A stretch of DNA of 43,179 nucleotides. Origin: Candidatus Daviesbacteria bacterium (GTDB taxonomy: Bacteria; Patescibacteriota; Microgenomatia; Daviesbacterales; UBA10151). The position numbers and the translations under genes are program-made. Below are positions 19,311-29,255 of this stretch, piece after piece. The stretch lies in contig JAQTPP010000002.1 of NCBI GenBank assembly GCA_028712705.1, positions 1 to 43,179 of the forward strand, written 5' to 3'. Positions within the stretch are counted from its first letter, which is position 1, and the number at the start of each line of letters is the position of its first letter. The notes under the pieces are model-generated. The model did no database searches, was not told the DNA's origin, and saw only the letters and a list, made by a program, of their open reading frames with translations.

Positions 19311-19913
19311 ATGGTTTTCTTTAGGGATCGGATGGGTAAATCCTTAACTGCAGCTGAGGCTTCCCGGAAAATTGCAAATAGGGCATATAATTGGATTTTG
19401 GATTTGGAATTATTACTGGTGACTTGGGCAGGATTAGTGCCCTCTCATTTATTCAGGCTTTTCTTCTATAGTCTAGCGGGAGTAAAGATTGGTAAAGGTT
19501 CAAGGATACATATTGGAGCCAGGTTTTTTTATCCGGTTAATGTTCGAATCGGGGAAGGTTCAATTTTAGGCGACAATATTTTTTTGGACGGCAGGGATAA
19601 ATTAATAATTGGCAATCATACAGATATTGCCTCAGGGGTAATGATTTTAAACTCCGAACATGATATTAATTCAGAAGATTTTCATGCAATTTCTTCCCCT
19701 GTTGAAATAGGGGATTATGTATTCATTGGCCCAAGAGCCATTATTTTGCCCGGGGTTAAAATCGGTAAAGGAGCAGTAGTGGCAGCCGGAGCAGTGGTGA
19801 CTAAGGATGTGGGGGAATTTCAGATTGTTGGTGGCGTACCGGCTGAAGTGATAGGGGAGAGAAAGAGTAAAGATTTGCATTATAGGTTGGGTCGGGCAAG
19901 ACTATTTCAATGA
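19311..19913 (+). CDS. left-handed beta-helix hexapeptide acyltransferase
   Basis: 'GKGSRIHIGARFFYPVNVRIGEGSILGDNIFL...ILPGVKIGKGAVVAAGAVVTKDV'; ATG 19311 fits TATAAT-N6-ATG better than listed TTG 19275. Confidence 0.85.
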   Translation: MVFFRDRMGKSLTAAEASRKIANRAYNWILDLELLLVTWAGLVPSHLFRLFFYSLAGVKIGKGSRIHIGARFFYPVNVRIGEGSILGDNIFLDGRDKLIIGNHTDIASGVMILNSEHDINSEDFHAISSPVEIGDYVFIGPRAIILPGVKIGKGAVVAAGAVVTKDVGEFQIVGGVPAEVIGERKSKDLHYRLGRARLFQ

Positions 19914-20464
19914 TGAAGAAATTTTTTCTTATATTTTCCGTACTGCTTTTAGTTTATATGATTTGGCCGGGACCAACAAAAATTGCCGATTTCAAGCCAC
20001 TTCCCTCCTCTAACAAATCTACACTTGCGGGAGACAATATAGAACAGGTATCTAATGTAGCAGGGTATTTTTCAGATAACTTCAGACCGTTTGTAACCTC
20101 TTTCTATAAATCAAATTATTGGCAAAAAACTTTATTGCCATTTCCTCCGATAGAATTAATACATCCTCCGGAGTATGCGTTTGTAACAATAAAAAAACAC
20201 ACTGATAGCACTTACCTTGAGGAGCTGGTTTATCCGCTAAGGGATTCTTTGTATGTGAATGGTTTTGAACCATTTTATTCCGATGGGAGTCCAAAATTCT
20301 GGGGGTCAACGAAATTTGATGTTGATGGGGGCAGTTTTTATACTAAAACTACACTTAGATTTTATCCTTCCCCGATTTATGTAAGAATATTAGTTTGGTT
20401 AGGAATTGTAGTTTCGGTTTACGGGCTCAGTAAAGTAGGAAAAAAAATCCTGTTTAATATATGA
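19910..20464 (+). CDS. membrane-anchored protein of unknown function with N- and C-terminal TM segments
   Basis: 184 aa between acyltransferase and Wzy-like gene, overlapping both neighbours. Confidence 0.65.
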   Translation: MMKKFFLIFSVLLLVYMIWPGPTKIADFKPLPSSNKSTLAGDNIEQVSNVAGYFSDNFRPFVTSFYKSNYWQKTLLPFPPIELIHPPEYAFVTIKKHTDSTYLEELVYPLRDSLYVNGFEPFYSDGSPKFWGSTKFDVDGGSFYTKTTLRFYPSPIYVRILVWLGIVVSVYGLSKVGKKILFNI

Positions 20465-21879
20465 GAAAATTGGATAAAATCTTAGAAAAATTCTTATTAT
20501 ATCTGATCCTATTTCTGTTTGTATTCATTCCTCTTTACCCAAAGTTTCCACTATTTAATGTTGCGGGAACATTTGTTGCAATAAGATTGGAAGATTTAGT
20601 AATAGGATTAACTTTAGGGCTTTGGGCAATTTATTTAGTAATTTCTAATCAATTAAGAATATTTTTGAAAGACAAACTGAACTTAGCAATATTACTGTTC
20701 TTTTTTGTGGCGGCTGTTTCCATATTTTCTGCAAATTTTTTGACACATACTGTCACCTTACACATTAGCATTCTTCATTATCTTAGAAGAATTGAATTCC
20801 TTCTACTTCTTCCTGTTGTAGCAAGTGTTGTAAAAAATAAGAGAGATTTAATTTTGATAATGATCTTTTTAGCGATTACCGCAACATTAGTAAATATATA
20901 TGCCTTAGGTCAGATCTATTTTGACTGGCCTGTGATTTCAACCAGTAATTCTGAGTTTTCAAAAGGATTAATATTACGTTTAACTCCGGGAGCCCGCGCT
21001 AATTCCACTTTTGCAGGGCATTATGATTTAGCAGTGTATCTTGCCATGGCAATTTCCCTGTTAACAGCAATTTTCTTCTCAGTTTCAAAGAAGCTTAAAT
21101 TTGGCGTACTGTCACTAGGGATTTTATCATTAGTTGTATTAATTATGACCGCAGCAAGATTAGCTTTTGTTGCGGCTTTTATTGGAATAATTTTATCACT
21201 CCTTTTTTCAAAAAAGACGAAGTATATTCTGTTTATTCTTTTTATTGCCGCGGCGATATTAATATATCCATCTCAACTTAGAGACAGGTTAATTTCTACA
21301 GTCACAGTAAATCTATTTTCTCAAGGTCAGCGGTATGTAGGGCAAACAACCGATCAGCAAGTAAGAAGCAAATTAAATATTCCAACATTGGCAGTGAAAA
21401 CCTCAAGCACTTCAGGATTAACATCAACTTTTGCATCTTCTTCCGGTCAAACCGCGACAGATATCACGCCGGGCGAGCCGATAGATACGACGCAGTTGGG
21501 TGTATACAGGTCTTTTGAGATCAGGTTGAAGGTTGAATGGCCAAGAGCGGTAACAGCTTTTATTAAAAATTCCTTGCTGGGAACCGGATATTCCTCTATT
21601 GATATAGCAACAGATAATGATTTTTTAAGGTCTTTGGGGGAAGTTGGTTTGTTGGGAACTTTGGCTTTGATTTTAGTTTTAGTAGAAATTGCTAAAAGGA
21701 TATTCTTTTTGCTTAAAAGCGAGAGTAAACTAGTCAGGTTTTTTTCAGCCGGAGTGTTATCAATGTTTTTTACCTTTATTATTAATGGATTATTTATAGA
21801 TGTTTTTGAAGCTTCCAAGGTGGCATCGCTTTTTTGGATGATGCTTGGATTAAATTTAGCTGTTTTAAGATTTAAATAA
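20461..21879 (+). CDS. O-antigen ligase / Wzy-like polymerase
   Basis: multi-TM with large loop; 'RANSTFAGHYDLAVYLAMAISL' and C-terminal TM cluster typical of the O-antigen ligase family. Confidence 0.75.
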   Translation: MRKLDKILEKFLLYLILFLFVFIPLYPKFPLFNVAGTFVAIRLEDLVIGLTLGLWAIYLVISNQLRIFLKDKLNLAILLFFFVAAVSIFSANFLTHTVTLHISILHYLRRIEFLLLLPVVASVVKNKRDLILIMIFLAITATLVNIYALGQIYFDWPVISTSNSEFSKGLILRLTPGARANSTFAGHYDLAVYLAMAISLLTAIFFSVSKKLKFGVLSLGILSLVVLIMTAARLAFVAAFIGIILSLLFSKKTKYILFILFIAAAILIYPSQLRDRLISTVTVNLFSQGQRYVGQTTDQQVRSKLNIPTLAVKTSSTSGLTSTFASSSGQTATDITPGEPIDTTQLGVYRSFEIRLKVEWPRAVTAFIKNSLLGTGYSSIDIATDNDFLRSLGEVGLLGTLALILVLVEIAKRIFFLLKSESKLVRFFSAGVLSMFFTFIINGLFIDVFEASKVASLFWMMLGLNLAVLRFK

Positions 21880-21887
21880 ATGAAAAA

Positions 21888-23354
21888 ATGAAAGTTTTTA
21901 AGATTTTTGCAAATCAATATTTTTGGCTGACATTAATAATTGCATTCGGTTTTTTGGTCAGGCTTTATAAATTAGATTCTCCAATTGCGGATTGGCATTC
22001 ATGGCGGCAAGCCGATACTGCAGCTGTCACAAGAAATTTTATAAAACTCGGGTTTAATCCTTTTTTTCCCAAATATGACGATATGTCCGGGGTTGCGGAG
22101 AAACCTATTGTTAATCCGGCGGGATTCCGTTTTGTAGAATTCCCTGTTTATAATATTGTAGTTTATCCCTTATATCTATTATTTGGAATTGATGATAAAT
22201 ACCATCGTTTAGTTTCCATAATTTTTTCGCTAAGTAGTACGGTATTTTTGTTTTTTATAGTTAAAAAATATGCAGGTACCGCAGTGGGTCTTTTAACAGC
22301 TTTTACTTTTGTTGCTTTACCGTTTAATATCTTTTTCTCGAGGACAACCTTGCCCGAGACAACTTTTGTATTTTTTGCACTGGGTATGATTTATTTTGTA
22401 GACAAATGGATTTGGGAAGGTAAAAAAAGTTTGGGTTTACTGGGATTTGTGTTTACCTCAATTGCTTTTTTAACTAAACCTTGGGCAATATTTTTCTATT
22501 TGCCACTTTTGTACTCTCTTTATTTCAAACAAAAGTCAAGAAAATTTTGGATAAAATTTTTGGCTTTGTCTTTAGTTGCACTTTCTCCTTTTATATTATG
22601 GAGGCTTTGGATACTTCAGCAGCCCGAAGGCATTCCGGCTTCAAATTGGCTGCTCAACGGTGACGGAATACGTTTTAGACCTGCGTTTTGGTGGTGGATT
22701 ATTTCAGAGCGGATGGGGAGAGAAATTCTAGGGGTAACAGGAATTGTGTTATTTTTTATTGGATTAATCAGCAGGCCAAAGAATGGTTACTTCTTACATT
22801 TTTGGGCTTTATCTTCTTTTCTATTTATTGCTGTTGTTGCAACGGGGAATGTCAGGCATAATTATTATCAAATTTTGTTTATACCGGTGGCGTGTATATT
22901 TTTTGCACAAGGATTTATTCAGCTTCTCAAAGGAAATAGTGTCTTTATACCAAGAATTTGGACGATCCTTTTAGGATTAATTCTCTTCCCTCTTGCGTTT
23001 TATTTTGGGTTTAAGATGACAAAAGATTTCTATAATGTAAATAATCCCAGTATTGTTGAAGCCGGTGAAGTAGCTGATAGAATTCTGCCAAAAAACGCAA
23101 TAGTGTTGGCGCCTTATAATGGGGATACTGCTTTTCTTTATCAAACAAACCGTTTAGGATTTGCAGCGGGAGTGTTGCCAATTCCGGAATTGGTTGCAGA
23201 TTTTGGGGTTAGTTATTACATATCTACAACAAAAGACGATAAAACACGTTGGGTAATGCGCCATTTTGAAGTTTTGGTGGATAACCCGCATTTTGTCATT
23301 GCGAGTTTAACAAAATTTAAAGTACCTATTGAAAGTAGCGACCCCGAACCGTAG
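21888..23354 (+). CDS. GT39-like membrane glycosyltransferase
   Basis: 'DSPIADWHSWRQADTAAVTRNF' motif, multi-TM. Confidence 0.85.
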   Translation: MKVFKIFANQYFWLTLIIAFGFLVRLYKLDSPIADWHSWRQADTAAVTRNFIKLGFNPFFPKYDDMSGVAEKPIVNPAGFRFVEFPVYNIVVYPLYLLFGIDDKYHRLVSIIFSLSSTVFLFFIVKKYAGTAVGLLTAFTFVALPFNIFFSRTTLPETTFVFFALGMIYFVDKWIWEGKKSLGLLGFVFTSIAFLTKPWAIFFYLPLLYSLYFKQKSRKFWIKFLALSLVALSPFILWRLWILQQPEGIPASNWLLNGDGIRFRPAFWWWIISERMGREILGVTGIVLFFIGLISRPKNGYFLHFWALSSFLFIAVVATGNVRHNYYQILFIPVACIFFAQGFIQLLKGNSVFIPRIWTILLGLILFPLAFYFGFKMTKDFYNVNNPSIVEAGEVADRILPKNAIVLAPYNGDTAFLYQTNRLGFAAGVLPIPELVADFGVSYYISTTKDDKTRWVMRHFEVLVDNPHFVIASLTKFKVPIESSDPEP

Positions 23355-23380
23355 AACTTAAGAAGGAGAATTTAAAAAAC

Positions 23381-24583
23381 GTGAAATTATTAATGCTTAC
23401 GCCTTATTTACCTTTTCCATTGCTCACTGGTGGTCAAACCCGTTCTTATAATTTAATTAAAAGACTTTCGGCGCTGGGACATGAAATAACCCTTTTTAGT
23501 CTGGTCAAAAGCGATGATGAAAGAAAATATGTTGGGCAGCTCCAAAAGTTCTGCAGGGAGGTTCAAGTTTTCTCCAGGTCTGAGAAACCGTGGACACCTA
23601 AAAATATTCTAAAAACCGGATTCAGCTTTTATCCTTTTTTAGTTATTAGAAATTGGGCTAAAGGGGAGAAGGCAGCGATTGAACAAAAGATTAGGCATGA
23701 AAAATTCGATCTAATCCATGCTGAAACTTTTTATGTCATGCCGCATATCCCGAAAACAGAAATACCGATACTTTTGGTTGAGCAAACTATTGAACACCTG
23801 GTTTACCGGCACTTTGCAGATGAATTTAAATTGCCACTTTTGAAATTACTGTTATACATAGATGTTTTAAAGATGAAATATTGGGAACTTTTATATTGGA
23901 GAAAAGCTAAAGCGGTTGTGGCAATGTCCGAGGAAGACAAAAAAATGATGATGAATGAGGTTTTGGGATTAGATGTTGATATCGTACCAAATGGGGTGGA
24001 TAGCAAATTTTTCGGCGAATCTGTTATAGAAAAGGCAAAGGAACCGATCGTACTTTATCTGGGGAATTTTACCTGGTTGCAGAATAGAGAAGCAGTCCAG
24101 ATTTTATTAACTAAAGTATGGCCGAAAATTAAACAAGGATTACCAAAAGCAAAACTTTGGATCGTCGGCAAGGAAGCCGGAGATTTTTTCGCAGATTTGG
24201 CATCCGAAGATATTTTAGTTTCGGAAATTGCGGACGTAAGAGAGGCTTATCAAAAAGCATCCATATTAGTTGCTCCAATATACGGCGGAGGGGGTACCAG
24301 ATACAAAAACTTTGAAGCTTTTGCATCAGGTTTACCGGTTGTTACCACCTCAATCGGCATAAGAGGGACAGATGCACAGGATGGTAAGGAAGTTATCATC
24401 AGAGATGATCCGGATGAGATCGCAAAGGCTGCCATTAAATTACTTAACGATAAAATTCTTTCTAAAAGGATTGCTGAAAATGCAAAAAAGATGGTACGGG
24501 CAAAATATGATTGGGACCCTATTGCAAAAAAATTAAGTAATATATATGAAAATCTAGGTAAAAAATTAAATTTATGCGAATAG
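23381..24583 (+). CDS. GT4 family glycosyltransferase
   Basis: GTG start with SD-like AAGGAG; 'MLTPYLPFPLLTGGQTRSYNLIKRL', 'GGGGTRYKNFEAFASGLPVVTT'. Confidence 0.85.
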   Translation: MKLLMLTPYLPFPLLTGGQTRSYNLIKRLSALGHEITLFSLVKSDDERKYVGQLQKFCREVQVFSRSEKPWTPKNILKTGFSFYPFLVIRNWAKGEKAAIEQKIRHEKFDLIHAETFYVMPHIPKTEIPILLVEQTIEHLVYRHFADEFKLPLLKLLLYIDVLKMKYWELLYWRKAKAVVAMSEEDKKMMMNEVLGLDVDIVPNGVDSKFFGESVIEKAKEPIVLYLGNFTWLQNREAVQILLTKVWPKIKQGLPKAKLWIVGKEAGDFFADLASEDILVSEIADVREAYQKASILVAPIYGGGGTRYKNFEAFASGLPVVTTSIGIRGTDAQDGKEVIIRDDPDEIAKAAIKLLNDKILSKRIAENAKKMVRAKYDWDPIAKKLSNIYENLGKKLNLCE

Positions 24584-25698
24584 TTATTGACGGAAGGATG
24601 TTTAATGAATCGGGAGTAGGCCGGTATATCAGAAACTTAATTAACAATTTAGCGATTTTAGATAAAAAGAACGAATATTTTATCCTGCATCTGAAGGAAG
24701 ATTATGAGAATTTGGAATATCAGGATAATTTCCGCAAAATTTTAGCTAATTTCCGCTGGTATGGGATTGAGGAACAAATCAAGTTATCAGGATTAATAAA
24801 ATCTCTGAATCCAGCTTTGGTGCACTTCCCCCATTTCAATGTGCCAATTCGCTATGGCGGTAAATTTGTGGTAACCATTCACGATCTAATCCACCAGCAT
24901 TTCAGCATGGAAAGATCAACTACTCATGGGCTGCTGGTTTATAAATTAAAGCGGTTAGGGTATAAAAAAGTTTTTACGACGGCAATTAATAAATCGCTGG
25001 CAATACTGGTACCTTCTTATTTTGTTAAGGATGAATTAATCAAGGATTGGAAGGTTTTGAAGGATAAAATATCGGTTACGCATGAGGCAGTTGATGATAA
25101 ATTATTCACTATATTGAACGAAATGAAAATGGAAGATATAAAATCAGTCAGAGATAAATTTAACATACGAAACCCTTATTTATTTTATATAGGTAATGCC
25201 CATCCGCATAAAAATGTTGAAGGGTTGATCAGGGCATTCGTGGCATTAAAGGAAAAGTACCCGGACTTAGGGCTGGTGTTGTCCGGAAATGACCATTATT
25301 TTTGGCAAAAAATCAGGAAAGAATTTCAACAGGAAGGTGTTATTTATGCTGGTTCTGTTTCTGATGAAGAATTGGTCGGGCTTTATAAAGGCGCAACAGC
25401 GTTTGTCATGCCGTCTTTGGAAGAAGGATTCGGGATACCTATTTTGGAAGCTTTTGCCTGTGAGTGTCCGGTGATTTCTTCAAATAAAGGAAGTTTGCCG
25501 GAAGTAGGAGGGGATGCTGTTGTTTATTTTGATCCGAAAGATCCGGGGAATATGAGGGAGAAGATAGATATAGTTTTGCAGTCGGAAGAGATGAGGAAGG
25601 AATTGATTAAAAAAGGTTTAAAAAGATATAAGCTGTTCAGCTGGAAAAAATTGGCTCAACAAACTTTGGAGATTTACCAACAACAACTATGCGTGTAG
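24574..25698 (+). CDS. GT4 family glycosyltransferase
   Basis: 'GVGRYIRNLINNL', 'GNAHPHKNVEGLIRAF', 'MPSLEEGFGIPILEAFACECPVISS'. Confidence 0.85.
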   Translation: MRIVIDGRMFNESGVGRYIRNLINNLAILDKKNEYFILHLKEDYENLEYQDNFRKILANFRWYGIEEQIKLSGLIKSLNPALVHFPHFNVPIRYGGKFVVTIHDLIHQHFSMERSTTHGLLVYKLKRLGYKKVFTTAINKSLAILVPSYFVKDELIKDWKVLKDKISVTHEAVDDKLFTILNEMKMEDIKSVRDKFNIRNPYLFYIGNAHPHKNVEGLIRAFVALKEKYPDLGLVLSGNDHYFWQKIRKEFQQEGVIYAGSVSDEELVGLYKGATAFVMPSLEEGFGIPILEAFACECPVISSNKGSLPEVGGDAVVYFDPKDPGNMREKIDIVLQSEEMRKELIKKGLKRYKLFSWKKLAQQTLEIYQQQLCV

Positions 25699-26735
25699 CT
25701 ATTGTACATGATGATTTGGTGCAGTGGGGCGGAGCTGAGAGAGTGCTTTTAGGACTTTCGGAAATCTATCCTGATGCGCCTATTTATACATCTGTGTTTG
25801 ACCGTACCAATACTGCGTTATTGCGAAATTTTGGTACCAAAAAAGTTTATACTTCCTTTTTGCAAGCAATACCCGGGTGGAAAAGTTTATATAAGACACT
25901 ACTCCCTTTTTACCCGATAGCATTTGAACAATTTGATTTTTCCCGGTTTGATTTAGTCATTTCCCACACTACCCGTTTTGCTAAAAGTATTATTACAAAA
26001 CCGCAAACTTTACATATTTGTTATATGCATACGCCGCCGCGGTTTTTGTGGCATTTTTCCGGAGAAACAGATTTCGGCTTAGGAGAGATACTCCTGACAA
26101 AACTTAGGCTTTATGATCAAGTTTCAGCCCATCGGGTGGACTATTTTTTAGCCGGGTCTGAGAATGCAAAAAAAAGGATTAAGAAAGTATATAACATGGA
26201 ATCGAGAGTTGTTTACCCGTTTGTGGATCTTGAACGGTTTAAAGATATTGAAAGTTTTGACGGAGGGTATTTTGTGGTTATTTCAAGAGGTAATAAATAC
26301 AAAAGAGTGGATTTGGCAATAAAAGCCTGTTTTGATTTAAGACTACCGTTAAAAGTCATCGGGGGATTCAGGGAATCCGGGAATTTTAAGAGAGTAGAGT
26401 TTTTAGGTAGTTTAGATGATGAGACGGCGGTTAGTGTTTTAGCTGGATGTAGGGCATTAATTATTCCCGGGATAGAAGATTTTGGATTAACCAGTTTAGA
26501 GGCCCAAGCTTTGGGTAAGCCTGTTATAGCATTTAAAGGAGGAGGCGCTTTGGAAAGTGTAATTCAAGATAAAACAGGTATTTTTTTTGATGAGCAAACG
26601 GAAGAAAGTTTGGGTGATGCGCTTCTGCGGTTAAATTCTCTGGGCATAGATCCACAAGATTGCATGAAGAATGCCGTAAGGTTTAGCAAAGAGGTGTTTA
26701 TTAAAAATTTTAAAGCACAAGTTGCTTCTTTGTAG
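25689..26735 (+). CDS. GT4 family glycosyltransferase (WbaZ-like)
   Basis: 'MRVAIVHDDLVQWGGAERVLLGL', 'CYMHTPPRFLW', 'EDFGLTSLEAQALGKPVIAF'. Confidence 0.85.
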   Translation: MRVAIVHDDLVQWGGAERVLLGLSEIYPDAPIYTSVFDRTNTALLRNFGTKKVYTSFLQAIPGWKSLYKTLLPFYPIAFEQFDFSRFDLVISHTTRFAKSIITKPQTLHICYMHTPPRFLWHFSGETDFGLGEILLTKLRLYDQVSAHRVDYFLAGSENAKKRIKKVYNMESRVVYPFVDLERFKDIESFDGGYFVVISRGNKYKRVDLAIKACFDLRLPLKVIGGFRESGNFKRVEFLGSLDDETAVSVLAGCRALIIPGIEDFGLTSLEAQALGKPVIAFKGGGALESVIQDKTGIFFDEQTEESLGDALLRLNSLGIDPQDCMKNAVRFSKEVFIKNFKAQVASL

Positions 26736-26751
26736 TACACTAAAACAACGC

Positions 26752-27381
26752 ATGATATATGATTTTCTAAAACGGATAACAGATATTATTGGATCTTTGA
26801 CCGGTTTAATTATTCTTTCCCCCCTTCTTTTGTTGGTATCTTTGGCTATTAAACTTGATTCACTGGGTCCAATTATGGCTGATACGCCAATGAGAGCAGG
26901 TAAAGACGGTAAGCTTTTTAGCATCTATAAATTCCGTTCTATGGTCCAAAATGCTCACGAGATTTTGGAAAAAAACCCTAAGCTTCTGGAAGAATATAAG
27001 AAGAATAGTTACAAGATATTTAATGATCCGCGCGTAACCAGGGTGGGAAAATTTATTAGAAAATATTCTATTGATGAATTCCCGCAATTTTTTAATATCC
27101 TAAAAGGGGAGATGAGTTTAGTGGGACCAAGGGCGTATTATCCTTATGAGTTGGAAGAGCAACAAAGAAATTACCCGCAATCAAGAAAATATGTTAAGAT
27201 TATTTTATCCGGCAAACCCGGTTTAACCGGGGTATGGCAAGTGACCGGCAGGTCGGAGATTAATTTTGATAAACGGGTGAAGATGGATGCGGATTATGTA
27301 AAAAGAAAATCTATTCTTTATGATTTTTGGTTGATACTCAAAACTATCCCTGCTGTAATATCCGGAAGAGGGGCAGTATAA
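26752..27381 (+). CDS. minimal phosphoglycosyl transferase (bacterial sugar transferase, WcaJ/PglC-like)
   Basis: 'KRITDIIGSLTGLIILSPLLLL', 'YKFRSM', 'DPRVTRVGKFIRKYSIDEFPQFFNILKGEMSLVGPR'; ATG 26752 preferred to listed 26722. Confidence 0.9.
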   Translation: MIYDFLKRITDIIGSLTGLIILSPLLLLVSLAIKLDSLGPIMADTPMRAGKDGKLFSIYKFRSMVQNAHEILEKNPKLLEEYKKNSYKIFNDPRVTRVGKFIRKYSIDEFPQFFNILKGEMSLVGPRAYYPYELEEQQRNYPQSRKYVKIILSGKPGLTGVWQVTGRSEINFDKRVKMDADYVKRKSILYDFWLILKTIPAVISGRGAV

Positions 27382-29232
27382 ATGGACAAGAGATATTTAA
27401 AGAAAAGTTCAAATAAAGCCAGGAAAAGATTAGTAGTTATTTTAGTTATCCTGGCCATCGCTTTAATAGTGCCGTCAATTTTTACTTACTTAGGGTTAAA
27501 AAGCGCTATGTCCCATGGCAAGGGTTTAGTGACTGCATATAAAAATCAGCAATTTGAAAGTTTAAGGACGGAAGTTACTGCTTCGAAAAACGGGATGCAG
27601 GGGGCTAATATATCTTTGGGTTTTTTGTTTTGGCTGCGGCTTATTCCTTTTCTGGGCGGTTATTATTCGGATGCAAAGGGTTTTGTGGGGGCCGGAGCAG
27701 AAGCGCTTGTTGCTTTGGATACGGTTCTTATCAACCTAGAATCTGCAAAAGACGAGTTGGGTTTTAACGGTTATCCAAAAAGCGGACCCGAAAGGGTGAC
27801 ACAGGCAGCAAATATTTTAAATAAATCACTCCCCTTTTTAGATAAAATACAGGTTAATCTAGCTAAAGCAGGAGACAGCGTCAAAAATATTGATACGAGT
27901 AAATATCCTGATAAAATTGGCGCTATTTCTATTAGGAAAAATGTTGAAGTGGTGAAGAATTTTGTTTTGGGTGCTTCGGTGGCAATAAAAGAAGGCAGGC
28001 CGGCTTTAATGGCGACTCCCAAGCTTTTAGGTATACCGGAAAGTAAAAATTATCTTTTGCTTTTTCAAAACGATAAAGAAATCCGGCCTACCGGAGGATT
28101 TATGACTGCTTACGCAACATTAACAATCAATAACGGGCAAGTCAGTGCCACTACTTCGGATGATATATACAGGCTTGACGAGAAATTGCTAAACGTTTGT
28201 TTGACCAAAATTTGCTCCTTGTCCCCCCCTGCACCAATTGTAAAGTATTTACCGGAAGTTTCAGGAAAACCAAGAACTGCCTGGAGTATGAGGGATTCAA
28301 ATATCTCACCTGATGTGTCCTCTTCTGCTAAAGAGTTTGAAAGGATGTACCAGCTTTTAGGGGAAGGCTTACCCTTTGACGGAATTATATTTATTGATAC
28401 ACAAGTAGTTGAGGAGCTGATTGAAGTTACCGGATCGATTGACGTATTTGGGACAAAATATTCTGCGGAAGTTGATAAAAGGTGTAATTGTCCGAACGTG
28501 ATTTATGAGCTGGAATCTTATGCAGAAATCGCGGCAAAAGGAGAAAAGGATAGAAAAGCAATCTTAGGAGTACTGATGCAACAGATTTTGGCCCGGTCAG
28601 TCGGGGCAGATGTTGAAAAATTACCGCAACTGATTGAAACAATTGCCAGGTTGGCAAACCATAAGCATATCATGTTTTATATGCATGATGAGGTGTCGCA
28701 GAGCGCTTTAGCTAAATTAAACTGGACAGGGGAAATTAAAAGTTACGGCGGGGATTACCTGCATATAAACGATTCAAACTTTGCAGGCGGGAAATCTAAT
28801 TTGTATGTTGAGCAAAAAGTTACCCAGGAGATAAATATCCAAAAGGATGGGACGGTTAAGAAAAAAATTACTATTGAGTATAAAAATGATCAACCTTTTG
28901 GAATTTGGTTAAACGGGATAAACAGGGATTATGTCAGGTTTTATGTGCCGAAAGGAAGTAAGCTCGTATCTTCCAGGGGTTCGGAAGATACGGTTAACAC
29001 CATAGAAGATTTAGATAAAACAGTCTTTGAGGTGTTTATCCAGGTCAGGCCGCAAAACACCAGGAAGTTAGAGATGGAGTTTACTTCACCTTATAATCCC
29101 AAAGGGGAGTATAAAATTATGATCCAAAAACAACCGGGGGCTAAAGATTTCCGCTATATTATTAAAATTAACGGTTCAACCAAGGCAGACTTTAAATTAG
29201 ACCAGGACAGGGAATTTAAGTTTAATATTTAA
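27382..29232 (+). CDS. DUF4012-like membrane-anchored protein
   Basis: N-terminal TM; 'NYLLLFQNDKEIRPTGGFMTAYATLTINNGQ' signature; extracytoplasmic C-terminus. Confidence 0.8.
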   Translation: MDKRYLKKSSNKARKRLVVILVILAIALIVPSIFTYLGLKSAMSHGKGLVTAYKNQQFESLRTEVTASKNGMQGANISLGFLFWLRLIPFLGGYYSDAKGFVGAGAEALVALDTVLINLESAKDELGFNGYPKSGPERVTQAANILNKSLPFLDKIQVNLAKAGDSVKNIDTSKYPDKIGAISIRKNVEVVKNFVLGASVAIKEGRPALMATPKLLGIPESKNYLLLFQNDKEIRPTGGFMTAYATLTINNGQVSATTSDDIYRLDEKLLNVCLTKICSLSPPAPIVKYLPEVSGKPRTAWSMRDSNISPDVSSSAKEFERMYQLLGEGLPFDGIIFIDTQVVEELIEVTGSIDVFGTKYSAEVDKRCNCPNVIYELESYAEIAAKGEKDRKAILGVLMQQILARSVGADVEKLPQLIETIARLANHKHIMFYMHDEVSQSALAKLNWTGEIKSYGGDYLHINDSNFAGGKSNLYVEQKVTQEINIQKDGTVKKKITIEYKNDQPFGIWLNGINRDYVRFYVPKGSKLVSSRGSEDTVNTIEDLDKTVFEVFIQVRPQNTRKLEMEFTSPYNPKGEYKIMIQKQPGAKDFRYIIKINGSTKADFKLDQDREFKFNI

Positions 29233-29255
29233 CTTATTATGGTAAACTGCATGTT

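Noticed and set aside
21447-21917. 156-aa minus-strand ORF
   Set aside because: Antisense to the Wzy-like gene; low-complexity Lys/Ser/Asn shadow translation.
23295-23305. GTCATTGCGAG as a full second copy of the 8212-8270 repeat
   Set aside because: Only the 11-mer matches; the flanking sequence does not continue the repeat and the encoded VIAS fits the protein context, so it is mentioned only as a hint.
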